This document shows positions 34,101 through 45,810 of a stretch of DNA of 64,000 nt, piece after piece. The position numbers and the translations under genes were made by a program. Source of the DNA: Lichtheimia corymbifera B2541 (taxonomy: Eukaryota; Mucoromycota; Mucoromycetes; Mucorales; Lichtheimiaceae); the NCBI GenBank assembly GCA_000697475.1, contig JNEU01001031.1, forward strand, positions 186,001 through 250,000, given 5' to 3'. Position 1 is the first letter of the stretch. Every line of letters begins with the position of its first letter. The notes below the pieces were generated by a model, which did not search any database, was not told the origin of the DNA, and saw only the letters and a program-made list of their open reading frames with translations.

Positions 34101-35681
34101 GGCGAACAAACAAAGTGTATGTGTGTATGCGTGCCCACCCTGCTGTTGGAAAAGTGACATCCCGCCTTCCTCCTGTGTAACATTTTACATCAGTATTTTG
34201 TCATTCATGCATTTCAAATAAAAAAGCAGCCTATGGGCCTATATTCTAATATAGCATCACCGATTCTTATAATATGGGCATATTGACCCATCATCCATGC
34301 AAGTTGATCGTCTCATGTTTATAACTGCTGGGATCCTATTAGCTTCCCTGCTGCAATAACATATAGTAAAGGTGTATTGGCTGCTCTCTGGTAGGTGTCA
34401 ATAATAGCGAGTACGATTTTCTCTTCTTTATGGCTGGATGGATTTTATGCAAGTATCAGGTCACAAATATATGCACGCCGCTTGCTGCAGCTTTAATGTC
34501 AACAACAATCATGTGAGTCTGTACATATGTAAGCAAGGTGCTCTGTACGAGGATTGAAGTCTATGGGTATTGGGTACACAAATGAACTAGTCATTGTCTG
34601 CACATCAAAGAATAAAAGTATCCTCGTTGGCAACAATCAATGATGATGACGACATGATGCATATGCATCAAAAGCTTCTTTTTCTTTTGTATGGCAGCCT
34701 TGATGGAAAGCATTGCTGTCTTTGTATTAGCACATTGTCATCAAAAAAGCTCAGGACCTTGCTGGGTTCGTTGTTTAGTTTGGTTTCCATAGTCGGTATC
34801 TATGTATGAACCGAGATACGAAGAGATGCACCACCCATCATGTCCACACAGGGAGAGGGAGAGAGAGAGATCGATCACACCACCCAATTGCCCCCTTTCA
34901 TTGTGTCCTTGCTTACTCATAGACCCTCATGTGCATATTCTAATCATTTTATTGCATGATAACTTATCTTGGGTAAGCCACTGAATAGGTGGGGCAATGA
35001 TAAAGTCGGGTGCGATATTTGCACATGAATCACGAAATTTTTGATCAGTGCCAACAAAAACGCACTGGCCCTTACACAGGATCCTTGGATCGGGGAACAT
35101 GGTTGCACCAAAGGCATGTGCGGATCCCCTTTCTTTTTTCCAGTATGCTCAACAGACAACAATAGTCCAAACTATGTTTACCCAACAACAGCATGACAAG
35201 AAAATAAAAACGACAAGTTTAGGGGCGTGTTGGGTTGTCATCTTTTCGCTTTTACAGCTTGATTGATGGTTAAGAAAATAGAAACTTGACTCGGTTGAAA
35301 TGCCGGTAAAATGAAAGAGTGCGTGAGTGAGCCAAAAAAGTGAGAGTATTATGATTTTTCACATGAAAGAGAGACCAGCCTGTAACTTGGGTGGGTTGCA
35401 TTTCTTTTTCTCCCAATCCAACATTAACCGCAGACACACAACTCCTTCTTCCTTCTCCTACAAACACATACACACACACACGCACAAAGCGTCTTGACTC
35501 TTTTTGATAAGCTTTAGGAGAGACAAAGAGAGTGAGATAGAACCCACGTCTACGCCGCCTTGTCTGTCATTGCAACTCCCTTTTTCCTTCTTTCTTTATT
35601 CCCCCACTACTTGACTCTCTCTCTCCCCATTGACGCATTCACAACAAAGAACCCATTGGACTCACCACAACCACAACCACC
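34101..35681. other. Intergenic, no gene recognised
   Basis: About 1.6 kb between the divergent NCA2 and J-protein genes. It has a short (GA)n run near 34853-34870 and CT-rich leader sequence just before 35682. Short frames such as 34594-34809 have no recognisable features. Confidence 0.55.
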
Positions 35682-37005
35682 ATGCCATTCATAAGTCCTT
35701 GGAGTTATCGAGGAACAACACCAGCCAAAAAGGTCACCAACGTCAACAACAAACCAACCACTTCAGCTGACAACGACAAGTATCAGCAAGTTGAAAACAT
35801 CCTCAACGCGCCTGATTACTATCATGTTTTGGGAGTATCCAAGGAGGCATCCACCGAAGACATACGACGAGCTTATATTCGGGTAATCATCACCACCATC
35901 ATCATCAAATGATCACATGGATATCAATAGTAACGATATATCCCATGTAGCGTAGTCGAGTATGCCACCCAGACAAATTTGTGCCACCTTATCCTCGAGC
36001 CACTGAGAGTTTCCAATGTAAGCAATCGTGTGGTTCAATAGGAGAGACAAGAGGGAGTGTGTGTGTGTGTGTGTGTGTGTGCCCGAGTGATGGGTGGGGG
36101 ATTTGAGTTGGGGATGGGAGATCGTGGTGGGGTGAGCGTGTGTGTATGTGTGTGTGTTAGTGTTGTTGAGAGAGAGAGATGGATGGGGGAATGGCCCGTT
36201 CAGTAACCTCCTAACTAATTTCAATCTTGTTATCTACGTTTTCTCACCCTTAGTGTTATCACTGGCCTATGAGACCCTTAGCAATCCTTCTTCAAAGTTG
36301 ATGTATGATTTATCATCCAAACCAGCTCAACCAGGTGCAGGATTAGACGATGAAAACCCAAATGAAACCTTACAACGCGTACTTCATCAGGTAAGAGAAA
36401 GAATTGCAATCATCACATTGGCCTTTATTCTCTAACATGTTGTCATAGTTATTTATCGAGATGATGGATGGAGAATTCCAAACCATGCGTGCATTTATTC
36501 GTAAGTCCTGAAACAAGTTATCCCAATCACAAATTTTGCTCATCCTTGTTATGATTGCTAGATGCCCTGAATGAAACCAATCCTGGTATGCGTATAAGTG
36601 AAGATGCAATCATTCAAATCGAGCTTGCCTTTCGAAAGATGCGAGAATTACTACTATGTAAGTAAAAACCACATGTAATAGAATTCAACTGGATATTAAC
36701 GTAATGCATCACACACAGCCACACAAACGTACTACAAGGTGATTCAATTTGAGGTGATGCGTCTATACGAGCTGCAGCAGGAACTGCGACGATTATCCTA
36801 CTTTGATATCTGGAGGCGTATGCAATTATCCATTACGATATGTAAGGTGCTGCTGCAGTTGCCCATCATGATCAACACAGCATCTCGTGAAAAGAGACAA
36901 CAAAAAGCAATACAAGATGCTGGTATTCTTGGCATGCGGGTGGAAAACGCACTGAAGTTAGCTGTTGGGCTGCTCGAAGCAGGCGAACGATACACTACTT
37001 GGTGA
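35682..37005 (+). CDS. Type III J-domain protein
   Basis: A 279-aa Hsp40-class co-chaperone. Exons 35682-35882, 35951-36017, 36254-36390, 36449-36500, 36562-36657 and 36719-37005 join in frame. The J domain runs from about residue 43 (DYYHVLGVSKEASTEDIRRA) through VCHPDKFVPP (HPD intact) to LAYETLSNPSSKLMYDL. No Gly/Phe region or zinc finger is present. The C-terminal 150 residues are helical (IELAFRKMRELLL, FEVMRLYELQQELRRL, AIQDAGILGMRVENALKL) and resemble the DnaJ X-domain-like tails of fungal proteins. The partner Hsp70 and compartment are unknown. The second intron contains a (GT)n microsatellite. Confidence 0.85.
36057..36081. repeat. (GT)n microsatellite in an intron
   Basis: Twelve or so GT units lie within the second intron of the J-protein gene. 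Length is likely variable between strains. Confidence 0.9.
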
Positions 37006-37989
37006 TCAGCATCATCATTATCATCATCATCACACACGCACGCCTTTATACATATATACACACACATGCAGTTGATTTTTCAAGGATATTGCCCTTTGCT
37101 CTGTTTATACCCTTCCCCACTTTTTCCCCCACCCAACACTTTTTACCAGCGCTTCTAATGAATTACAATATACGCTTTGCTACTACTATTCAATGGCTTT
37201 ATTCTATAAAGTTATCCTTAACAGCAACAAGATTCTTGTTTCAAAACAGTCTTCCCCCCCCCTCTCCCACATGATCCTAGCTGACACATGTCGACCACGT
37301 TGGCTTTTGGGGTCTGCCTTAACCCATTGGTCCATCATGTGAAAAGTATGAACGAAGATGATCTGTCATTTCCCTATTTGTGATATCATGGAAACAATGT
37401 GCACAGACGCACACGTACACTATGCAGCATCAATGACGGCATAATCCATCCGCATCATTCACTCGACAACGGCTATGCTATGTTGTTTTGATTTCTTTTT
37501 CCCTTTGGATTGCTTCATTAACGGAAAATCAAAAAAAGTTAAAAACACATAGTCCCAGAATAAGCATGGAGAAGAGAGAGAGAGAGAGAGTTGGAAAGAG
37601 AAGGTAGAAAAAAGCAAAATGGGTGTATGGTATGTCCACTTGAGAGATTGAGAGGGGGGAGAAAGAAAAGCGGGGGGAAGAATAATGGAGGACGGGTCAT
37701 TTGGTATATAAGAAGAAAAAGAGGAATAGAAAGAAGTTGTCTATAAGAGGAGCCAAAATGAAAAATGAAAAAAGGGCTCCTTTGCCAGGGTAGGGAGAAG
37801 AGAGTTAGGTGAGAGTGCATTTTGGTTATATAGTCAGTGAAAGGCATGTGGGGTTAGTTTGTGGCTTGCTTGGGTGAATAACATGATGCAGATAGATGCG
37901 ATTTGCCATGAGAAAGCGAGAGAAGACAAAAGGTGTACAAATGGAATAGGAATGGGTAGAGAGATAAGATGGATAGTCGATGAATCAAT
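37006..37989. other. Convergent 3' regions, no gene recognised
   Basis: This lies between the J-protein and bHLH genes. It includes a (GA)n run at about 37574-37590 and purine-rich sequence. No supported ORF or RNA is seen. Confidence 0.6.
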
Positions 37990-39126
37990 TTACATATTAC
38001 CCATGGTGTACATGTTCTCCAAGGCTTGCTTCTGCAATACACCTTGTTGGAACCTATATGTAATCATACATCTTGGTCAATCTCATCTGCTCACAGCAAA
38101 GAGAAAAAAAGTGACACTTACTTGCGAAGCTGCTCGTTTTCATGCACTAGCCGCTCCAATTCAGCAAGGATAGTCATTTGTGTGCTCTTGAGATGTTGAA
38201 TATGTTGAACAGCTATGACATTGATGAGTAACCAGGGAACCTTTTATATGGCCAATGCCTACTTACTTCGATGCAACAAAGCGACTTTGCTCATTTTCTT
38301 GTTCAAACAAGCGGGCAATTCATTCCTCAAGTCTTCAAAGCCATCCTTGATTTGAGCACGACGCTTTTGCTCGGATTGGATATGGATTTGACGACGCATC
38401 TCGGCGGTGGTCATGTTGCTGAAAATAAGGTTCAGTACCAAAGAAACGATAGGGGGTGATAAAAAAAGATTGACTTACGCATCATCGGTATCATTTTCTT
38501 CAGCTTGTTGCTGGTTTTCTTCTTGATCATCTTGCTGATCATTGTTTTCATCCTGTTGTTGCTGTAGGCAGCGTCGCTTCTTGTTCTTTGGAGCTGCGTT
38601 GCTACCACCAGAACATTGCTGCTGTTCAAATGATTCCTTGGAATATTGAAGAAACTCGGGATAGAATGATTCAGGCAATGACGAAGCCTTGGCAAGCGTC
38701 TGATTAAGATAAGAATTGGATGATGCGGATGATGCAGTCGTCGAAGATGAAGACGACGCGACCAACATGGGTGGCTCTACAGGATGATGCGACAGTGGGC
38801 TATGCTGCGGCGACATACCCGACATGAACGAATCGGGACTACCAAAAGGTTGGTGGTGTGCACTAGCAGTAGCAACTTGGCCATCATGATAAAACATGGG
38901 AGCTGCTTGCACAGGTGATGACGACAAGTACAATGGTGGCGATCCTAAACAACACGCGTGTTAGTATATCCAATACAAGGCTTGCTTTTACACATACACA
39001 CATACCTTGGTACATGATGGGTTGGTCAACGGCTGAGAGTTCCATCTTGGTGGCGGCAGCAGCTGCTTCAGAGTATTGCGGGGAGAGATGATTCATGTAT
39101 TCGGAATTGAGGTCAAGGCTGTTCAT
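37990..39126 (-). CDS. bHLH transcription factor
   Basis: A nuclear DNA-binding protein of the basic helix-loop-helix class, split into several exons. The N-terminal two thirds are Ser/Gln/Pro-rich with poly-Ser. A basic patch (NKKRRC) and an acidic Asp/Glu/Gln stretch precede the domain. The basic region has the H-E-R pattern in HIQSEQKRRAQ, which predicts binding to CANNTG, probably CACGTG. Helix 1 is KDGFEDLRNELP and helix 2 KMSKVALLHRSAVQHIQHLK. A short leucine-zipper-like helix follows (ILAELERLVHENEQLRK), so it may dimerise like Max/Mlx proteins. The C-terminus is ALENMYTMGNM. Confidence 0.85.
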
Positions 39127-41029
39127 CGTTTTGTATGTGGATGATAGATAGGAGAATCACAGGGATATGAGGAGCTTGCTACTTTTTGTATGTGCGTGAA
39201 GAAAAGTGAAAGTAGCCAAGGGATGGATGGTAATAAAGAGGAGAAAGGGAGTATGCCAAAGGGGAGCTCTAATGGAGGGAGAGTATAATGAAGGAAAGAG
39301 AATGAAGAAAAAGAGCAAGATGAGAGAGCCAGACAAAAATAAGGTCCAAAAGTGCTACACATACCAAAGGAAATTGCTACGATTTGCTTCGAGAAGGGAA
39401 CAGGTCCCCTCTATGACTTTTTCTCATGCACCGGCTGTACTGATCAAGAGAAAGGTTCTACAAGTGCAACCATATACAAAGAGGGGTGGTGGAGAGAGAG
39501 AGAGATGCACAGTGTTCTCTGTTGGGGGGTGTGAGCCAAGTGGGGGATTACAGAGAGATGGCACCAACGTTACCCATCCTGTTCTCCGACATACCACATA
39601 CACAAGTCCGCCCGGAAGCATGACAGCTTTGCTTCCAACACTATATTGGTTTTCTCACATGACATTGCCCAACTAGCAAGGAATAACTTGACTTTGATAA
39701 GCATCGAGTATATAGCCATCCATATTCAAACATCACTTGTTTGGAAATATTTAAGCTTGTCTTGGATCATGGGTTAAAAAAGCCGCATTACGCAGCTTTT
39801 CGGTCCGAGTCCTCAAAGTGTAACCGTGGACATTTTCTTCCGCACTCGTAAGGTAGAACCTTAAAACTTTTTTCTTTCCACATCCCCGTTATCATTCTCG
39901 GCGCGCTAACTATTATTCTATTCCCACAATAAATGCTGCGATGTTAAAATGACAAGTGAAAAGAAGATGATAAAGAAAGTAAATCGAGCGTAAAGTGAAG
40001 GTGGGAAATATGCGTGGGATCTCCAGCTTTTTTCAAGTCAGCACACATGTAAGCGGAAAGAGTAGATATCTCGATATCTTGTTCACACACACGCACACAC
40101 ACGCATACTCACATCCTATCGGAGCTTGGGCTCATCATCTCCAACTTGCTGATAGTAAAGAAATGGAAAGCAGCACTGGTAGATCTAGAAAAGGAGCATG
40201 GATAAGGAGATGTAGAAATAAAACGATGCATTGTATACCATTACAATACAAAACAAGATTCAAAGATTCGATCGCTCCGCTACTGGCGATCATACAAGCT
40301 GTCAAAGTGCATGTCGCCCTAAATTTGTCGATGATAAGGGAAACGCACATTGTAGATCCGGAAAAAGCAAGTCTCGAATTCAAAGAAGCTCCCTGTGAGC
40401 TTACATTAGTTTGTGATCCCTATTACAAGTACAGTACCTACCTTGATTTCCAATTACGGTGACCCACTGCAACATCACAGGCATGATTTAAATCACACAA
40501 ATCTCAAAATATAATAAAGCGACATCAAGTTGGACACACACATCGATATCAAAGCATCATCCAGGATCTATCTATCTTGTCAACCGGATCTTTTTTTCGC
40601 GAATGATTTAATGTTCCACTTTTGCTATGTAGAGAAGGAGGTGGTGATCCCAGATTGGCGGTCATTGAATAGCAGCCATGGCTGGGAGTGTAAATTTTGG
40701 TTCCCTTTTTCCATGACAGATGGGCGTCTGACTATATTGTTGGTCCAACATAAACCCCGTAATATAAAGGCATGACAGGTACAGTATATACGTTGTGGTA
40801 GATCATTGACGCATCGATACCGGGGGGGGGGTAACACAATTAAGGAGGTAATTCGCGATAGCTGGTTCAATTTAATCTCGGTAGCTTTAAATGTATAAGC
40901 ATACATAGTTGTTTGTGAATCATATCATGTTATGGTAACAAGCATACATCTTGATGCATTGCTTTCTAGGTTCAACCTTTTTATTTCTAGTAGTTTAGTT
41001 ATGGTGAATAAAGGATATACATGTATAAT
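39127..41029. other. Gene-poor stretch; weak plus-strand ORFs
   Basis: Plus-strand frames at 39995-40462 (a stretch with TRFKDSIAPLLAIIQAVKVH) and 40530-40775 (CYVEKEVVIPDWRSLNS) look slightly protein-like, but have no recognised domain, and I found no convincing splice that joins them. A run of nine Gs lies near 40821. No RNA gene is seen; a B-box-like GGTCCGAGTCC near 39802 lacks a matching A box and cloverleaf. Confidence 0.35.
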
Positions 41030-43734
41030 TTAAAAGTGCGGTACATTGCAAGCACGCAAAACCAGATTAACGATCGCGAACGTGCCTTCTCCCAATACGA
41101 ATCCGCTTGCAACAATGATAATAAAGACCTTCCCGACCTTGTGACGATAATTTCCAAAGAATGAGTTGTCTTGCTCTGCGGCCGCTGATGATGTTTTGTC
41201 GCAGTATCGATTCCAAACATGGCATAAATAACCGCCAATGACACGAGCCAACGTAAAGCTTGGAGGATTGTACATGCCAATAGCAAATGCAATTCCTTGT
41301 GGTATATAGCGACGCCATCCCGTATGCTGCTGACTGGATGGTCCCACTTCTTTGGCAAGAACCAGAGCTGCAAAGAGCAATGAAAACACCAAGACAAACT
41401 CGCTCACGTGAGGAGGGAGTGGATGGCCATTCACCAATCTCGACATATCCAACCATACATGAGCTGTGGGGACTGGAAATTCAGGGCCTGGAATTTGATA
41501 CACGGTGGTGTACAGCTTGTATGCACCTAATCCACATCCCTTTGGTATAAGATATCTCATCACGTTTGAAGGATCGTGATATTGACATTACCTGTTGCAA
41601 CAAAGGCACTGACAAAGGAGCCAATCAGTTGTCCATAGAACTGTGCTTTAGGTGATGCCTCCAGTAGATGACCCGTTTTCAGATCTATGAGGTAAGACAC
41701 GTCAGCCTCTTTTGCAATGACAACATATTACCGACAAATGACGATTACCTTGCATTAAATCACCAGCTTGCTGAGCACCTATACAACACAATAAGTATTC
41801 CTCCTGTATCATATAATGATCACATTAGACTTTACCTGCTTCGGCTATGCCACCTGCAATCAAATTTGCAGCAATACCTCCAGGCATAATAAGAGCGAAA
41901 ATGACTTGGCTGATCTTTCCAATACCACTGACCTAAATGCCTTTAATCAGTATCACTGTGTTGACAATGGTTTACATACACTTACCGGGTTGAGATCGGT
42001 TTCTCCCAAAGCACGTACGGCAAGCACACTCAAAAACATTGCCACTGCCACTGCTAAAAAGGCCATTCCGATCGGCAACACATGGATACCGAACACGACG
42101 CTCACTGCAAAGATGCAAAGGACCGTGGATCCCAACAAGCCAATCAAGGTGGTAGATATCTTGACACGTTGCTCAGGTGGTGCATCTGTTTCCTCTTCAT
42201 CGTAATCAAATGTATCACGTTCAATTTCCTCCTCAGCTTCGAGACTTGCATTGTCTTGTCGTAATCGCTGATATTGTGCTTGCGAAGACTGTTCTTTGGA
42301 GGACTTCATCCACTTTACGATCGAACGAACAAGGACAACACCAAGAGATACGATTGATTCTGCCACCATGACACCAAGAGATATCCAAAGGATCCAGCCT
42401 TTCGATCCCGTCTTCCAATCAGAAACTGGTCCCGGTGCCCATCCTGCATAGTAAGCAATGGGGGATAAGATTCCCCACCCAATGACACATCCAAGTAACA
42501 TGGAAAGGGTGGTAGGAAGACCCTGTAAAAAGAAACAAAGTTAGTACCTGACATGGTTCTCCTTCCTCTTTGGTTACGTACCATGATGATACCTTGGCCA
42601 ACATAGCTAAGGCTCGGTGTAAAATACCATTCCCATCCCATGAAGTCGATAGTGTTGAATGATAACCAATTGAAGAGCGGGAGTGTATAGATGATAGGGA
42701 AGAAGTAGGAAAGTAATGTGTATGCAGATGATAAGCTGAATGAAATGATCAAGGCATGCAGCTTCAAGCTCCAACTTTCTTCAGAAATGTGTTGCTCTTG
42801 ATGTCGTTCTTGTTGCAATGAATCGTTTGTTGAATGATGATCGTGTGAAAGTGAGGCTAGTGCGACATTGGAAGGCGAGTTGGAAACTGGTGGTGGTGGT
42901 GAATAAGATGATGTAGAAGATGGTGACGATAATAAAGGTTGATCTTCTTGTTCATTTGGACGTGCATGTCGACGGCGTAGATTAGTGTTATTTTGCTGTG
43001 TCTTTTCGGATGTTGCAGGTTGATGAAGCAAAGAGATCATTTCAGCGGTTGCTGTCCCTGATGGAAATCGAAGTTTCTCACGAATGATGGTTTGCTTTCG
43101 CAAGGGAACAGCAAAGAATACACCAAAGAAAGCAACACCAAGTGACCAGAGTACCAACTGCCAACCGGATAGCACAATAGGTCCCTCAGCATGATCATCC
43201 GATGTCAATAAACCGAGTGCAGGAATGATGCCGACAAAGCCTATCAAGGTGACCCATTGAGTCTATTTTGTAGTGTGCTCTTGGTGTTTGTACCTCTTAC
43301 TTACCAGCAGCTAATGGCATAGTAGCTGTTGCAACGGCAGTTGTTTGAAGAACCACATTTTCCACAGGGCCAAAAGGTCGAGCGAGTTTTGATCGAAAGG
43401 GTTTGAATACTGCATAGCCAAGCAATGACGCCTGCAACGACATCATGGATATCCATCCCGTTTGAAGTCCAAAATACATGTTGGAGAAGCACATAATACT
43501 GCCAATCACCAACCCTACCAAAGTGGCACGGATCTATGCATAAATGGTCACATTCAATGGTCGCAATGGGCGTTGAGGTGTCAAAATAGACGTACTGTGA
43601 AATGGTGAACAGCATGCTGTGGTGGTGACGGTGTGTCTATCAAAGACAATAGCTATGTTAATACACACATGCCACGCATTACGAGGTTCTTTTGACATAC
43701 CAGCTTCCGGTATTGATTGCGATCTCCCCGACAT
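41030..43734 (-). CDS. OPT family oligopeptide/metal-chelate transporter
   Basis: A polytopic proton-coupled transporter of the OPT family, nearest to the YSL-like fungal branch (yeast YGL114W type) rather than the ISP4 peptide branch; substrate unknown. The first exons are 43734-43701 and 43636-43596, joining IPEA to DTPSPPQHAVHHFT and then IRATLVGLVIGSIMCFSNMY. The family motif SNMYFGLQTGWISMMSLQAS follows. The middle carries long hydrophilic Ser/Pro and acidic loops between membrane helices. A 31-nt exon encodes AQQAGDLMQ near 41747-41780, followed by DLKTGHLLEASPKAQF, a conserved OPT loop. The C-terminus is NLVLRACNVPHF. Confidence 0.9.
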
Positions 43735-44656
43735 GAAAGCAGAGGAGAGAAAGAGAGCGAGAGAGAGTGAGAGAAAGGGTTGGCAATTGCGTGCTTACAA
43801 ATACACGGAGAAGGATGATAGTGAACTCGCACCTAAGAAAGGAAAGCCTTACTATTCCCGATAACCCAGTGGCTGCTGTCGCCTGCATAAAAAAGGTCGA
43901 CTGTGGCACGTCGAGGAACATATGACGTATTCTCCCACTTTGTCATATTGACCCATTTTGACGCCATGTCTACTTTCTCATGCCCTCTTCCATGATGATC
44001 ATATTGAATAACTCGCCACCATCCATCCATCTATACACAATGCACGTCCGAAGGATAGAAATGTATCTCCCCATTGAAGAATTTATTGTACCTCTCTCAA
44101 GCTTATCTCTTATGAATGGAATATAATATTGTGTTGCTAACCACTTTAAAGCTTTACATACAAGATCTTCCTTCTTCCTGAGTTTGGTCTTGTCTTGTGT
44201 AGACGTTGTGGTGCATTGTGTTATAGGAAGATCTATGACTACTTGGCGATTGTATCCTCTTGTGGGTGCTGTGATTAATGAAAAAGAGAGAAAGAGAAAG
44301 GTTCTGATTAATTCAATGTGTCTTGAACAAAGGCTGTATTGGATAATGATATACGCCTTCCTCTTTTATGATTGGATCTTCTCAATAGCATGGAGATACA
44401 TGTTGCTTGTTTCATTATTCATTATTGGATGGCGGGAGATTCATTTATTTGACTGATCCATCATAACTCCTTTCATTGTACCTCTCGTCTACTACTGTAA
44501 TAAATATGTACGGGTCGACACATCCCAACCCTCGTAAAGGGTGTTGAATGCTGTGCAGGGTATGTGTGCATGTAATCAACTAAAAGGAGTGCATGATTTT
44601 CCACAGACCCACTTGGCGGCCGACAATATCTTTCTCTTGCCCTCTCCCACACAACC
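43735..44656. other. Divergent intergenic region
   Basis: This separates the OPT and Mis12 genes. A plus-strand frame at 44184-44456 is hydrophobic but unrecognised and probably spurious. No repeat or RNA is seen. Confidence 0.55.
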
Positions 44657-45635
44657 ATGAGCACCAACCCTACTATCACCCCACTCAAACGATCAACACG
44701 CGAATACGACGACAAGGAGTTTCTCGGTGAACACTTTAGCTATCTGTTGGCCGATCTGCTAGACGACTGGTACAATGGCTACAATCTCGTCGCTTACAAG
44801 GCCATTGATGCATACGAAGACTATATAAAGAACAATCGGCCCGAAATCAAGGACATGGAAATGCACGAGGCAAGTTCTTTTATTCACATTGTACAAGATA
44901 AAAGACTAACACTCCATTAGGCTATTGATCAGTTCCAGAAACGAGTAGAACAAGAGCTGGACGTACAATTCAACATATTCCAAAAGTACATGTACGACAA
45001 TATCACGCGTCTACCACCCAATACCAATATACAACTAGCACATCACAAGGTAGAAAAAAAGGGAGGGTGTTGTATCCATACATACTCTAACGCACCCATG
45101 CAAAGGGTCTTGATTTATCAGCAACCAAGGAACAAGAAGATTTACTCGATCAAGAATTACTCAAGGCACGGAGGAAGATATTGGCAGTAGGTTTGATGCA
45201 GAATTGCTCTCTAAACCCCACCTCGCTCACATAGATGTTATAGCAAAAAGGATTCAAGCATAAACTCGAGTGCAAATCACGGGATCTGGATAAAGAGTTG
45301 GCCGAGGTCGACAAGGTCTCCAACATGCTACAATTATTGACCAAGATAGCACGGAATGAAAATGGTAAGGGAAGAGGTTTTATATATACTATCATCAAAA
45401 TAACTCTTTGCTTCTCCGGTTAGTGCCTCATGTTGATGATTCGGTACGCTATGTTGCGTCAGAAGCAGAACGACTAAGGCAATCTACAGCGGCATTGGTG
45501 GAAGCGATACAAGGAAAAGGACTGTTGGATCGAGTAGCAGACAACCAAAATGATCGATCAAAGTTTGTGCAGGCGACATTACAAAAGCTAATGGAACGAT
45601 ACAAAAATAAAGCACCAACATCATCCTCATCCTAA
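44657..45635 (+). CDS. MIS12: Mis12/Mtw1 kinetochore protein
   Basis: A 251-aa subunit of the Mis12 complex, which links centromeric chromatin to the Ndc80 microtubule-binding complex. Exons 44657-44869, 44921-45049, 45106-45186, 45244-45364 and 45424-45635 join in frame. The N-terminal family region is EFLGEHFSYLLADLLDDWYN followed by a helix. Next is FQKYMYDNITRLPPN, then HHKGLDLSATKEQEDLL formed across intron 2, a strong Mis12 match. The rest is coiled coil (LDKELAEVDKVSNMLQLL). Intron 1 appears to be GC-AG (donor GCAAGT at 44870). The Ser-rich end lacks an obvious extra domain. Confidence 0.88.
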
Positions 45636-45810
45636 TATATTCTATAAGTCATCGTACATATACCAATAAAGAATAATGCTCTAGATATGATCAATTTTTA
45701 TTGTAAAGAAAAGGAAATGATTAACTGTACAAGAAACAAAACATGATAAAAGATATGAAAGAACGTGCAAGAGTGAATAGATATGAATGAGAAAAAAATG
45801 TTGGTGTTGT

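Noticed and set aside
39790..39830. GGTCCGAGTCC resembling a B box
   Set aside because: No cloverleaf or A box could be found around it.
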